DNA of 64,000 bases, taken from positions 1-64,000 of the forward strand of contig JAGCDQ010000022.1 of the NCBI GenBank assembly GCA_017651245.1, written 5' to 3'. The position numbers and the translations under genes were made by a program. This DNA comes from Bacteroidaceae bacterium (GTDB lineage Bacteria > Bacteroidota > Bacteroidia > Bacteroidales > Bacteroidaceae). This document shows, piece after piece, positions 54,489-63,618 of this stretch. The notes beneath the pieces were generated by a model. It had not been told where the DNA came from and searched no databases. It was given only the letters and a program-made list of their open reading frames with translations. Each line of letters starts with the position of its first letter. The first letter of the stretch is position 1.

Positions 54489-55670
54489 ATGAGAATGAAA
54501 TTTCTGACTACAACATTGCTGTGGCTTTTCGCTATGTTGGCAAGTGCCAATGATGGTGTGTATTATGTAAATGGCAACCAGATTGTTCCATTGCAGGAAA
54601 CGGATATTGCCGTGACGAAGGAAGTGCTGACCATCACGATGGGCAATGATGAATTCGCCCGCGTGGATGTGCAATATGAGTTTACCAATCGTGGCAAGGC
54701 AAAGACGATTGATGTGGGTTTCGAAGCTCAGGGACCTTACGAACCAGGAGGCGATAGCGAATTCAGCAAGGCGGGCAAACACCCTGATATCTTCGACTTC
54801 ACGGTAGAGATGAATGGCGCGACATTGCCTATCCGTAACTATGTCATGCGAGGCTCTTCTCAAGAAGATGCTCCTGATTTCACGCCACTCGACTTGAATC
54901 AGTGGAAATTGGAGGATGAGGACGGTGAAGGCTTGAGGAACAAGACGACGGATGAGTACATCAATTACTCTTATGCTTATTGCTTCAAGGCGAACTTCAA
55001 GGAGGGAAAGAATGTGGTGCATCACACCTACCGCTACCGTATGTCATCTGGAGTGTATCAGACCTTCAACATCCCTTATTGGTTGTTGCCAGCCATGCGT
55101 TGGGCAAATCATCAGATTGACGACTTCACCCTGCGCCTCAAGGTGGATAAGACTGCCAAGCAATTCTGCATGACGGTGGATGACACGTGGATGGCAAATC
55201 GTTGGAAATTGACAGCTGGCACGGGAAAGGTGCGTACTGTTAATTCTCCATGGGGTGGTGACAACAATTATGTGGAATTTGCATTGAGAGATGGCACGTA
55301 TGAATTTCATGCCACCAACTTCCGTCCGAAAGAGAACATTAATATCCTTTCTACGGAATGTCTCACGCTCACTGATAGCGAGACGTTCAGACTCGGTTCG
55401 TTCTATGATAGAGGAATAGCCCTCATCGCTCCTTACGAACTGCAGTTTGATGATGAAGAGGGGAAATTTATCAATGGAAGCACTGAAGGCATCGCCAACA
55501 AGCGCATCATCCGCAATCTTCCTTATGCACATCGTGGCTATGTGTTCCAGGATGCTAAGTTGAAGGCTTATTTCAGCAAGATTTGGTGGTATATGCCCGA
55601 TCCTAGCTGGAAACAGGACACTTCTGACTTTACAGATGAAGAATGGGAACTCATTAATAATAACAAATAA
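54489..55670 (+). CDS. Secreted YARHG-domain protein (DUF4424-like N-terminus)
   Basis: From the ATG at 54489 the product has 393 residues with a signal peptide (MRMKFLTTTLLWLFAMLASA). The first ~300 residues form a beta-rich region (VQYEFTNRGKAKTIDVGFEA, VVHHTYRYRM) resembling DUF4424. The end (NLPYAHRGYVFQDAKLKAYF ... DEEWELINNNK) is a YARHG domain, an extracellular peptidoglycan- or surface-associated module of unknown activity. It lies 21 bp before the first CE1-like esterase and may share its transcript. No catalytic residues are recognised. Confidence 0.65.
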   Translation: MRMKFLTTTLLWLFAMLASANDGVYYVNGNQIVPLQETDIAVTKEVLTITMGNDEFARVDVQYEFTNRGKAKTIDVGFEAQGPYEPGGDSEFSKAGKHPDIFDFTVEMNGATLPIRNYVMRGSSQEDAPDFTPLDLNQWKLEDEDGEGLRNKTTDEYINYSYAYCFKANFKEGKNVVHHTYRYRMSSGVYQTFNIPYWLLPAMRWANHQIDDFTLRLKVDKTAKQFCMTVDDTWMANRWKLTAGTGKVRTVNSPWGGDNNYVEFALRDGTYEFHATNFRPKENINILSTECLTLTDSETFRLGSFYDRGIALIAPYELQFDDEEGKFINGSTEGIANKRIIRNLPYAHRGYVFQDAKLKAYFSKIWWYMPDPSWKQDTSDFTDEEWELINNNK

Positions 55671-55691
55671 TACATTTAATTATCTTACACT

Positions 55692-57083
55692 ATGAAAAAG
55701 TTAGTTATTACATCACTCCTGATGCTACTTTGCACGATGCAGGGATTTGCAGCGAAAGTGGACAAAATTGTTGAAATATCCGTTAAGGATGACAAAGGTC
55801 AATCAGAGATACGCACATATAGACTCTATGTGCCTAATAATGTACAGGAAAACGCACCATTGGTGGTGTCGCTTCATGGTGCCAATGGTAATCAGTGGGT
55901 CAATCGCCCGATGACAACAGATGTGGCAGATGAAGAGGGTTTCATTGTGGTTTATCCCCAGGGAAAGACAGTCAACTTTTATCTTGCTAATATGAACACC
56001 ACGGGTTGGGTGTCTTCTGGCGAGGTGAATGCCGATGTTGAATACATCAAGGCGGTCATAGAAGATGTGAAAAAGAAATATTCTGTGGACAGTAAACGTA
56101 TTTACTGCTGCGGCTTCTCCAATGGCGGTATGATGACTTACGCGCTCTCCAACACATGTGCCGACATCTTTGCAGCATTCGCTTCTATCAGCGGATTTCA
56201 GATGAATGAATTCCATTTCCGTCATACAGGTTCACGTCCAGTACCATTCCTGCACATTCATGGAAAGGCAGATGATTTTGTGAAGTATTCTCTGATGCCT
56301 ACCATTGTGGATGAGATGGTGGCGAGAATTGGCGCAAATCCTGTGCCTGTGAAGACCACTGTGTCAGGCAAATACACCAAGAGTGTGTATGAGGCAACAG
56401 AGGGGAGCTTCCCGTATGTTTACTACGAAATGGATGGAATGGGACACAGTGACTTCACGAGCAACACACCCGAAGGTAATTCTGCCAAGACCATGTGGAA
56501 CTTCTTCAAACAGTACACGTTGGATGATCCTTGTGATGTTACACTGAAGTGGATGCCTTGTGTGGAGACAGCTAAATATATCCCTTTATTGCATGGCTGG
56601 AAGAAGAATAGGGATGAGTATATTCTCCGTTATCAAGGAGGCAAGCATGATGCTAACAATAGCAATAATAATGTGTATCGTTCGCTCCAGCTTGACAATG
56701 GCAATTACAAACTTTGTTTCAAGTCTTCAGGTGATACGGGCAAGAAATTCTTAGCGCGTATCCAAAAAGTAGATGGAGATTATGTGCTTGATGCCACTGC
56801 CAAAGTGGGTGAAGATGCTACGTTTGTCTTCAAAGTGGAAGACGGATGGGGAAACTATAGCTTTGAATTGATCCGTAATTCAAATTCTGATCAAATCAGT
56901 GTGACAGATATTGTGCTGACAACTGCCACTGACGAGGAAATGGCTAGTGTTCAGGCACTGAATGCCGCACAAGTCCAACCGACAGTTTATTATACGCTTG
57001 GAGGTGTTCCTGTGCCTCAGCCTCAAAAAGGCATCAATATTATCCGCACGGGTTCGGATGCCAAGACGGTCTATGTGAAGTGA
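55692..57083 (+). CDS. Secreted CE1-like esterase (feruloyl/acetyl-xylan esterase or depolymerase type)
   Basis: A 463-residue alpha/beta-hydrolase with a signal peptide (MKKLVITSLLMLLCTMQGFA). The oxyanion region is LVVSLHGANGNQ, the nucleophile Ser is in CCGFSNGGMMTYA, the acid is in LHIHGKADDFV and the His in GMGHSDF. The group includes feruloyl esterases, acetyl-xylan esterases and PHB depolymerases. The final ~170 residues form a separate beta domain, ending with TLGGVPVPQPQKGINIIR and VYVK, a tail shared with other secreted proteins here. GH115 genes nearby favour xylan side-chain removal. Confidence 0.82.
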   Translation: MKKLVITSLLMLLCTMQGFAAKVDKIVEISVKDDKGQSEIRTYRLYVPNNVQENAPLVVSLHGANGNQWVNRPMTTDVADEEGFIVVYPQGKTVNFYLANMNTTGWVSSGEVNADVEYIKAVIEDVKKKYSVDSKRIYCCGFSNGGMMTYALSNTCADIFAAFASISGFQMNEFHFRHTGSRPVPFLHIHGKADDFVKYSLMPTIVDEMVARIGANPVPVKTTVSGKYTKSVYEATEGSFPYVYYEMDGMGHSDFTSNTPEGNSAKTMWNFFKQYTLDDPCDVTLKWMPCVETAKYIPLLHGWKKNRDEYILRYQGGKHDANNSNNNVYRSLQLDNGNYKLCFKSSGDTGKKFLARIQKVDGDYVLDATAKVGEDATFVFKVEDGWGNYSFELIRNSNSDQISVTDIVLTTATDEEMASVQALNAAQVQPTVYYTLGGVPVPQPQKGINIIRTGSDAKTVYVK

Positions 57084-57103
57084 TAAAATACGCTCTTGAG
57101 AAT

Positions 57104-57146
57104 AATGCAGGAAAACTTTTTTTCATGAATTTAGTTTTCCTGCATT
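57104..57146 (+). terminator. Terminator between the esterase and the ECF sigma operon
   Basis: AATGCAGGAAAACT (57104-57117) and AGTTTTCCTGCATT (57133-57146) form a perfect 14-bp stem, followed by an AACTTTTCCCTTTTT tract. Confidence 0.85.
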
Positions 57147-57203
57147 AACTTTTCCCTTTTTGATGTTTCTTTACGATATACACACAACGAAAGTACTTTT
57201 GAT

Positions 57204-57728
57204 ATGAGATTGTTACGGTTGGGGCGGCAAGAAGATGATATGCCGACGTTTGAAGCCGTGCTGAAGCAGTACGAACGCCCGATATATTGGCACATCCGCC
57301 GTATGGTGGTGAACCATGAGGATGCGCAGGACGTGATGCAGGAGACCTTCATCCGTGTGTATCAAGGATTGGGGAATCTGAGGAAGAAGGAGATGCTGAA
57401 AGTGTGGTTGTATCGAATTGCCACGAACGAATGCATCCGCCACCTCAATAAGATGAAGGAACGGACGATGTCGGAGTTGAGTGAGGAAGATGTGCTGCTG
57501 AACCGACTCACAGCCTCGGAACATGTGGATTGGGAAGATGTGGAGGGAGTTCGTCTGCAAAAGGCGATTCTCCGATTGAGTCAACAAGAACGCACCGTGT
57601 TCAACATGCGGTACTACGACGAACTGAGTTATGAAGAAATCAGCGAAGTGACAGGCGGGAAGGTGGCAACACTCAAGGTCGCCTTTCATCATGCGAAGGA
57701 AAAAATAAAAGCAGAACTCCTAAAATAA
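57204..57728 (+). CDS. ECF-type RNA polymerase sigma factor
   Basis: A 174-residue sigma-70 ECF factor. Region 2 spans about residues 15-85 (FEAVLKQYERPIYWHIRRMV, DAQDVMQETFIRVYQGL, VWLYRIATNECIRHLNK); region 4 is 115-170 (LQKAILRLSQQERTVFNMRY, DELSYEEISEVTGGKVATLK). It heads a small operon with a short membrane protein 9 bp downstream and a periplasmic Spy-like protein, an arrangement that suggests an envelope-stress or cell-surface signalling unit. A second start at 57237 (MPTFEAV) is possible. Confidence 0.92.
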   Translation: MRLLRLGRQEDDMPTFEAVLKQYERPIYWHIRRMVVNHEDAQDVMQETFIRVYQGLGNLRKKEMLKVWLYRIATNECIRHLNKMKERTMSELSEEDVLLNRLTASEHVDWEDVEGVRLQKAILRLSQQERTVFNMRYYDELSYEEISEVTGGKVATLKVAFHHAKEKIKAELLK

Positions 57729-57737
57729 AAAACAGAT

Positions 57738-58064
57738 ATGGAAGAGAATTTGAACAACATCGGCAAACGCATGCCTTACAAGGTGCCAGAAGGCTTCTTC
57801 GAGGAGATGCACGGACGGTTGATGGACAAGACGGTAAACGCTCAGTCCTCCACCATCAGCCTTCACTCCTCTCATCGACGCTTTTGGATGTCGGCGGCAG
57901 CGGTGGTGCTTCTCATTGCAGGCGTGTCGTTCTATGCTCTGCATCGTATGGAGCAGGCAGATGCAGCCCTGTTGGCAGACGAGTCGGTGGAAACTTATAT
58001 GTCAGACGATGCACTCGATGAGTGGATTGCTATCTACGAGAACATTGACAATACAGTTTTATAA
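57738..58064 (+). CDS. Single-pass membrane protein, probable anti-sigma factor
   Basis: A 108-residue protein without a recognised domain: a short N-terminal cytoplasmic part (MEENLNNIGKRMPYKVPEGF), one membrane helix (RRFWMSAAAVVLLIAGVSFYAL, about 48-68) and an acidic C-terminus outside (DESVETYMSDDALDEWIAIY). N-terminus in, one helix and immediate co-transcription with an ECF sigma gene are typical of anti-sigma factors, although the anti-sigma zinc (HxxxCxxC) motif is absent. The function is inferred from context. Confidence 0.6.
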   Translation: MEENLNNIGKRMPYKVPEGFFEEMHGRLMDKTVNAQSSTISLHSSHRRFWMSAAAVVLLIAGVSFYALHRMEQADAALLADESVETYMSDDALDEWIAIYENIDNTVL

Positions 58065-58079
58065 CTTCTCAAAAACGAT

Positions 58080-58823
58080 ATGAATATGAAAAAGATTCTT
58101 GCAATTGCAGTGGCATTCCTCCTGGTGGGAGGCACACTGATGGCTCAGCCCAAGCAGGGCAACAAGCAGCCTCAGAAATTGACAGAGGAGCAGCTTTCCC
58201 AGATGTTGGCAAAACGCATGGCTTGCAACCTTCAGTTGGATGAAGACAAGACGGCTAAGTTTGTGCCTATCTATGTGGATTATCGCACTGACCTGAAGCA
58301 GGTTTGGGAGAAATATTCCGATCACCCTAAGGCAAAGCCAGAAAAGCCTCAGCCAGGGGCGGAGAAGCAGAAGCCTCGTCAGTTGTCCGATGAGGAACTG
58401 GAGAAGATGAACGCGAACCGTTTTGCACGCAGTCGTGCAACGATTGATGTGGAAGAGACTTATTACAATCGTTTCCTCACTGTGCTTAGCCAGCGTCAGT
58501 ACGAGAAGATGAAGCAGTTGGAGAAGATGCACCTGCAGCGCATGAAGAACGAACGGATGCGTCGTATGCCTAATGGCAAGTTCAACGGCAAACCCAATGG
58601 CCAATTCAAGGGAAAGCCCAATTTCCCACAGCGTCCCAACGGTGGTGAGGCAAAGCAGCGCAAGGCTCCTGTAGCTGAAAATACCACTGGTGTCGAATCA
58701 GTGGAGCAGCAGAGCAGAAAGTCTGACCGTTGGATTTCCATGAATGGTGTTCCTGTGGATGGTGTTCCAACCACCTCAGGCATCTATATGAACAGTAAAG
58801 GTGAAAGAGTGTATTTCAAATAG
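58080..58823 (+). CDS. Periplasmic Spy/LTXXQ-like protein with Asn/Lys/Gly-rich repeats
   Basis: A 247-residue secreted protein (MNMKKILAIAVAFLLVGGTLMA). Residues ~35-165 are helical and charged (EEQLSQMLAKRMACNLQLDE; QRQYEKMKQLEKMHLQRMKN), similar to periplasmic Spy/CpxP-like LTXXQ proteins, which act as chaperones or stress sensors. A GKFNGKPNGQFKGKPN repeat and a Pro-rich part follow, then a C-terminal tail ending SGIYMNSKGERVYFK. Third gene of the ECF operon and probably its output or sensor. The start may be 58086. Confidence 0.65.
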   Translation: MNMKKILAIAVAFLLVGGTLMAQPKQGNKQPQKLTEEQLSQMLAKRMACNLQLDEDKTAKFVPIYVDYRTDLKQVWEKYSDHPKAKPEKPQPGAEKQKPRQLSDEELEKMNANRFARSRATIDVEETYYNRFLTVLSQRQYEKMKQLEKMHLQRMKNERMRRMPNGKFNGKPNGQFKGKPNFPQRPNGGEAKQRKAPVAENTTGVESVEQQSRKSDRWISMNGVPVDGVPTTSGIYMNSKGERVYFK

Positions 58824-58930
58824 AGTGTATTTTACTTAAATAAAGATTTTTACTCATAGGCATTTCACGATACAGAAGAAACACGACAAGAAATATTGAT
58901 TTCTTTTACATGATAGAAAAGAGTGATTGG

Positions 58931-58965
58931 AAAGGAGATTCGCAGGGATGCGAGCCTCCTTTTTG
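58931..58965 (+). terminator. Terminator after the ECF operon
   Basis: AAAGGAG (58931-58937) pairs with CTCCTTT (58956-58962), with an inner CGCA/TGCG stem, followed by TTTG. Confidence 0.75.
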
Positions 58966-59029
58966 TATAGATGTAACCTGGCGAAAGAGAAATGAAACAT
59001 GTGGGAAAATCTTGAATGTATATTTTGTG

Positions 59030-59037
59030 TAACTTTG
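59030..59037 (+). promoter_or_regulatory. -7 box of the second CE1-like esterase
   Basis: TAACTTTG lies 37 bp before the ATG at 59075. No clear -33 TTTG at the usual distance. Confidence 0.45.
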
Positions 59038-59074
59038 CAACGCAAAAGAAAACCTAATTCCTAATTCCACTTGT

Positions 59075-60853
59075 ATGATACGAAAGAATACGATTAACAT
59101 GAGACATTTCTGTCTTTCATTCATCCTGCTGATGGCTGGACTGATGCCTGTCAAAGCAGACAACCTTACTGTGGGCGGTATCAACCGCTCGTATAACGTG
59201 TATGCGCCAAAGAACCTTGGTGAGAACCGTCCGTTGCTCATTTTCTGTCATGGTTACAACCAAGATGCCGGCTATATGCAAAACACGGAGTTCAAGAATA
59301 ACAATGTGAGCATGGAGGCTGTATGCGACACCGCCAAGTTCGTCGTTGTTTTCCCTAATGGCATCGACAGGGCATGGGATACTGGTGGTGATCGTGACAT
59401 CAACTTCATCAAGGCCATTATCGAAAAGATGGTGACGCAGTACAAGATTGACCGTAACCGTATCTATTTGGGTGGTTTTTCTATGGGCGGCATGCTCACT
59501 TATAATGCCATCAACAAGATGCATGACCAGATTGCCGCCTTTGTTTCCTGTAGCGGTCCTCAGGTCGTGACGCCCAATGCCAAAACCCCTCCCGTTCCTA
59601 TCCTTCATATTCAAGGAACTGCTGACAACTTCGGTAATGTGCAACCGGCGCTCAATCCATGGATCAATCACAACGGCTGTCCCACAACGGCTAAGACCGT
59701 CGTAAATTACAATGGTTTCAGTGGTGCCAAGATGCATACTTGGGGACCTGGTGATAATGGTGTTGAAGTCAAACTCTTGGAGTTGAAAGACAAGGGACAC
59801 TGGATTTGTAAGGAACCCCAAGTATATACGGGCAAAGAAATTTGGAACTTCTGTAAGAAGTATTCGCTCAATAAGACCAAGCCCAACGTCAAGATTACTT
59901 CTCCATCAACAGACCTCAGGTATATCAGTTTTGCTCCCACTGGTGAATCGGAGTTCCCCGATGTCACCATCACGGCTACAGCTGACGATCCGAATGGAAC
60001 GGTGGAGAAGGTGGAGTTCTACGATGGCACTACGCTGTTGAACACCTGCACAGCCAAGCCCTATAAGGCAACATTGACGGCTTCCAAGACGGGTAAACAT
60101 ACGCTGAAGGCTGTGGCTACTGACAACGATGGTGAGACGAGCATGGCTACCATTGAAGTATTCTTCCAGACCCCTGTTTCACTTACGTTTTCCTCTGCAT
60201 TCACTGAAGGTGGTGCACTTCCCGCAGGTTGGACAACATACGACGGCAGTGAGAAGCGTGTGGGGTATAACAGCGGATACATACAAGGAGCACGCGTCTT
60301 GCAGTTCACGGGTTCGCCACGTGGTCTGAACTATGGTCTTTATTTCCGCAATATTGATGGAAATGCTCGTCAGGGTTGGGCGAAGTATGGACTTTCTGGT
60401 ACTAACACAACGTTGAGCTTGGCGCCAGGTCATTATACGTTGAAGTACAAAATCTGCAATTGGAATAAGCCTGAATTCACTCCTGTGGAACTTAATATTG
60501 AGAAGCGTATAGGTGGCGTGAGCATTGCCAAGCAGACTTATACACCGACTGTCAACATCGGTAATGAGGTGTCCAATAGTTTTGGCTCGCTGGAACAGCA
60601 GGCTTTTGAATTTGACATCACTGAGCAGGGTAATTATGCCATTGCTATTTATACCGCTGATGTGGGATGGGCTGACTGTATTCTCGGGCAACTCATTCTA
60701 ACGGCTAACAGTTATGTTTCCACGTCTATTGATGCTGTGCAGGCTTCATCCTCTTCTGAGGACGATGAAATTTATGATTTGCAGGGACGAAAAGTGATGA
60801 ATCCTCAAAAGGGGATTTATATCAAGGCAGGTAAAAAGATTTTATTTCAATAA
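59075..60853 (+). CDS. Secreted CE1-like esterase with Ig-like and C-terminal beta modules
   Basis: A 592-residue protein; the signal peptide is MRHFCLSFILLMAGLMPVKA, so the start at 59099 is an alternative. Residues ~30-290 are a CE1/feruloyl-esterase-like hydrolase (LLIFCHGYNQDAGYMQ; nucleophile Ser in LGGFSMGGMLTYNA; Asp in LHIQGTADNFG; His in KDKGHWICKE). Residues ~290-370 are an Ig-like module (VTITATADDPNGTVEKVEFY, KTGKHTLKAVATDNDGETSM), then a jelly-roll module (~375-560). The end reads YDLQGRKVMNPQKGIYIKAG. It precedes GH115 by 25 bp and is probably co-transcribed with it, which supports action on acylated or feruloylated glucuronoxylan. Confidence 0.85.
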   Translation: MIRKNTINMRHFCLSFILLMAGLMPVKADNLTVGGINRSYNVYAPKNLGENRPLLIFCHGYNQDAGYMQNTEFKNNNVSMEAVCDTAKFVVVFPNGIDRAWDTGGDRDINFIKAIIEKMVTQYKIDRNRIYLGGFSMGGMLTYNAINKMHDQIAAFVSCSGPQVVTPNAKTPPVPILHIQGTADNFGNVQPALNPWINHNGCPTTAKTVVNYNGFSGAKMHTWGPGDNGVEVKLLELKDKGHWICKEPQVYTGKEIWNFCKKYSLNKTKPNVKITSPSTDLRYISFAPTGESEFPDVTITATADDPNGTVEKVEFYDGTTLLNTCTAKPYKATLTASKTGKHTLKAVATDNDGETSMATIEVFFQTPVSLTFSSAFTEGGALPAGWTTYDGSEKRVGYNSGYIQGARVLQFTGSPRGLNYGLYFRNIDGNARQGWAKYGLSGTNTTLSLAPGHYTLKYKICNWNKPEFTPVELNIEKRIGGVSIAKQTYTPTVNIGNEVSNSFGSLEQQAFEFDITEQGNYAIAIYTADVGWADCILGQLILTANSYVSTSIDAVQASSSSEDDEIYDLQGRKVMNPQKGIYIKAGKKILFQ

Positions 60854-60878
60854 GGGATAAGTGCAAGTTCCTAAGTAA

Positions 60879-63299
60879 ATGAGAAAGTTTCTGTTGTTAT
60901 TGTTCGCATGTGTGTGCTTTACTGCTCATGCCGTTGATTTGAAGCATTGCCGCATAGTCGTTTCCGACCAGGATGCTGCATTGGCGAAGAAAATCGCCAA
61001 TGTGTTGGGCGATGATATTGAACGGGTCACGGGAGTGAGACCGGAGGTGAATTTTAACCTTAACGATGACCTTAACCTTAACGAAAAGGCGCAGTATTCG
61101 ACGATTATTTTGGCGACGGTGGAGCAGCTGCCTGCCTCGTTGGGGGTGGATGTGAGTGACATCAAAGGTGCTTGGGAACGCTATAAGATTGTGACGAAAG
61201 GGCAGAGGTTGTATGTCATCGGCAGTGACCCTCGTGGTGTGGCTTATGGTGCCTTTCATATCAGCGAACGCATCGGCGTGAATCCCTGGTATTGGTTTGC
61301 CGATGTGCCAGTGCAGCAGAAGACCACCCTCGATTACAAGGAAAACTATACCTCAAAATCGCCTACCATCAAGTATCGTGGCATTTTCATCAACGATGAG
61401 GATTGGGGCTTACAGACTTGGGCTGCCCGCAATTTCGAGAAGGAGTTGGGAGATATTGGTCCTAAGACCTACGACAAAGTGTGCGAACTCCTGCTTCGTC
61501 TCAAAGCCAATATGCTGGCTCCTGCCATGCACTCCTGCACGGGCGCTTTCTATAGCCATCCAGAGAGTCAGGTGAAGGCGGCAGAGTGGGGGATTATGAT
61601 CACCACGAGCCATTGCGAACCTTTGCTTTTCAACAATGCGGCTGAGTCCGAATGGAACAAGGAGGTGGATGGTGAATGGAACTACCTGACCAACAAGGAA
61701 ACCATCTGGAAAAAGTTTGATGACCGCCTTCGTGAAACGGCACAATACGACAATATCTACACGACGGGTATGCGTGGCTTGCACGATGAGGCGATGAAAG
61801 GCTCCACAGACAATACCGTGAGGGCACGCACATTGGAGCAGGTTTTTGCTGACCAGCGTCAGATTCTGGAAACCCACAAACGGAAACCAGCCACCGACAT
61901 TCCTCAAATCTTCGTGCCATACAAGGAAACCCTCGATATCTACGACGCAGGGCTTCGAGTGCCTGACGACATCACCCTCGTGTGGCCCGACGACAACTAT
62001 GGTTACATGAAGCGCGTGTCGAATGCACAGGAGCGGCAGCGCAAGGGAGGCAGCGGTGTGTATTACCACCTCAGTTATCTGGGCACGCCCCACGACAACC
62101 TTTGGATAGCCACCACCTCGCCAGTGCTGATGTACGAAGAGCTGAAGAAAGCCTACGATGCTGGAGCCGACCGTTACTGGTTGCTCAATGTGGGCGACAT
62201 CAAGCCTATGGAGATGGAGATGCAGCACTTCTTCGATATGGCTTGGAATCTTGCTGCTTTCGACTATGAGAAGGCAAACCGCTACCAAGCCGAGTGGCTC
62301 GCGAAAGTATTCCCTCTCAACTCTAAACTCTCAACCCTCAACTCGATATTGAACACTTACTACCGCCTTGCTTGGCAGCGAAAACCCGAATTTATGGGCT
62401 ATGAGTTTGAGTGGGACAACAACGAGAACAACCGACTGCACGACTCCGATTTCTCCTTCGAGACAGGCACTGCCCAACAGCGATTGGCTGATTATCAAGC
62501 CATCAGCGACCAAGTGGATGCCATCATGAAGCAGTTGCCACAGGCATACCGTCCTGCTTTCTTCGAGATGCTTGGCTATGCCGTCAAGGGTGCCTACCAG
62601 ATGAACCGCAAGTTCCTCATGGCACAGAAGAACCACGAGACAGGCAGCGAGGAAGCGGCACGAGAGGCACAAGCCGCTTTCGACAGCATCAATGCCCTGA
62701 CCCACGAATACAACACCATGCTCTCAGGCAAGTGGAACCAGATGATCTCCGAGATTCCTCCTGGCTACACCGCCAAGTATCATCAGATGCCCGAACTCGT
62801 CAAGGCACCCACCACAGCCTTCCGACTGCCGAAAAATCAGGAGCGCACGGAGTTTGCCCACAAGCTTCCCCTGAACAAAGTCAAAGCCAGCACTCCTTTC
62901 CGACTCATCGAAGGTATCGGCACTGACTGGCTCTCCCTCCAACTGGGTGAGCCTCTCGATCCTGTGCAGAACGCAGCCAGCCTCTCCTCTTCCCACATCG
63001 ACCTGACTTTCGATGCTGCCACCAATGTCGATTCCGTCACCCTCTGCATCTCAGCCGTTCCCTTCTGGCCTATCGCCACCGACCGCAGCAACCGCTTTGG
63101 TGTGAGTGTCGATGGTTGCGCCCCGATTGTCTGCGAAAACAAATTCGAAGAGTGGGGTTGGAGCTGGAAACTTCAGGTGATTGAGAATCGCAAGGACTTC
63201 ATCCTCACCCTCCCGATTGACCGCCAGAAGAAGCGCCACACCCTCTCCCTCATCATTGGCGACCCAGGACAGATGATTCAGAAAATCACGATGCAGTGA
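60879..63299 (+). CDS. GH115 xylan alpha-1,2-glucuronidase-like protein
   Basis: An 806-residue secreted protein (signal MRKFLLLLFACVCFTAHA) with the GH115 architecture: the IVVSDQDAALAKKIANVLGD N-domain, ERIGVNPWYWFADVPVQQK, KYRGIFINDEDWGLQTWA, ARNFEKELGDIG and the VWPDDNYGYMKRVS loop. The family removes (methyl)glucuronic acid from xylan. Repeat-encoded patches occur in frame: NFNLNDDLNLNEKA near residue 60 and PLNSKLSTLNSILN near residue 480 (heptamers at 62314-62344). A C-terminal beta module ends at 806, within the family range. Catalytic residues are not assigned here. Confidence 0.88.
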   Translation: MRKFLLLLFACVCFTAHAVDLKHCRIVVSDQDAALAKKIANVLGDDIERVTGVRPEVNFNLNDDLNLNEKAQYSTIILATVEQLPASLGVDVSDIKGAWERYKIVTKGQRLYVIGSDPRGVAYGAFHISERIGVNPWYWFADVPVQQKTTLDYKENYTSKSPTIKYRGIFINDEDWGLQTWAARNFEKELGDIGPKTYDKVCELLLRLKANMLAPAMHSCTGAFYSHPESQVKAAEWGIMITTSHCEPLLFNNAAESEWNKEVDGEWNYLTNKETIWKKFDDRLRETAQYDNIYTTGMRGLHDEAMKGSTDNTVRARTLEQVFADQRQILETHKRKPATDIPQIFVPYKETLDIYDAGLRVPDDITLVWPDDNYGYMKRVSNAQERQRKGGSGVYYHLSYLGTPHDNLWIATTSPVLMYEELKKAYDAGADRYWLLNVGDIKPMEMEMQHFFDMAWNLAAFDYEKANRYQAEWLAKVFPLNSKLSTLNSILNTYYRLAWQRKPEFMGYEFEWDNNENNRLHDSDFSFETGTAQQRLADYQAISDQVDAIMKQLPQAYRPAFFEMLGYAVKGAYQMNRKFLMAQKNHETGSEEAAREAQAAFDSINALTHEYNTMLSGKWNQMISEIPPGYTAKYHQMPELVKAPTTAFRLPKNQERTEFAHKLPLNKVKASTPFRLIEGIGTDWLSLQLGEPLDPVQNAASLSSSHIDLTFDAATNVDSVTLCISAVPFWPIATDRSNRFGVSVDGCAPIVCENKFEEWGWSWKLQVIENRKDFILTLPIDRQKKRHTLSLIIGDPGQMIQKITMQ

Positions 63300-63316
63300 T
63301 TCAACCGCCCCCATTT

Positions 63317-63404
63317 TTGCTTTGCCGTCGGCTCTTTTGCCTTTTGCCGTCGGCAAAACCATGCTTTGCCGCCGCCTCTTTTGGGTTTCCCCGTCGGCTC
63401 TTTT
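63317..63404 (+). repeat. Four 22-bp tandem repeats after the GH115 gene
   Basis: The units start TTGCTTTGCC, GCCTTTTGCC, ATGCTTTGCC and GGGTTTCCCC and share GTCGGC (or GCCGCC) in the middle; three end in CTCTTTT. The second contains a near-perfect palindrome, TTTTGCCGTCGGCAAAA (63342-63358). Its hairpin plus the T-rich units could also end transcription. Confidence 0.75.
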
Positions 63405-63575
63405 CGTGTTTGTTTATCGCTCTAACGAGGGAATTTTTGCGGCCCCTAAGGGTAACAAATTTTTCCTAGTGAGGCAGCAAAAACGATGACACCGATGACG
63501 ATGACACCGATGACACTGAGGGCATTTATTTAGAAATAAATGTAACAAGTAACATACGCACAAATATATGAAACA

Positions 63576-63618
63576 CGTTGCAAAGTGGGTTTCCACGGAA
63601 ATCTCTAACTTTGCAACG
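63576..63618 (+). promoter_or_regulatory. Promoter with overlapping inverted repeat before the second GH115 gene
   Basis: CGTTGCAAAG (63576-63585) and CTTTGCAACG (63609-63618) are perfect inverted repeats. The right arm contains the TTTG of the -7 box TAACTTTG (63606-63613), 62 bp before the ATG at 63675. A protein bound to both arms would cover the promoter. Confidence 0.5.
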
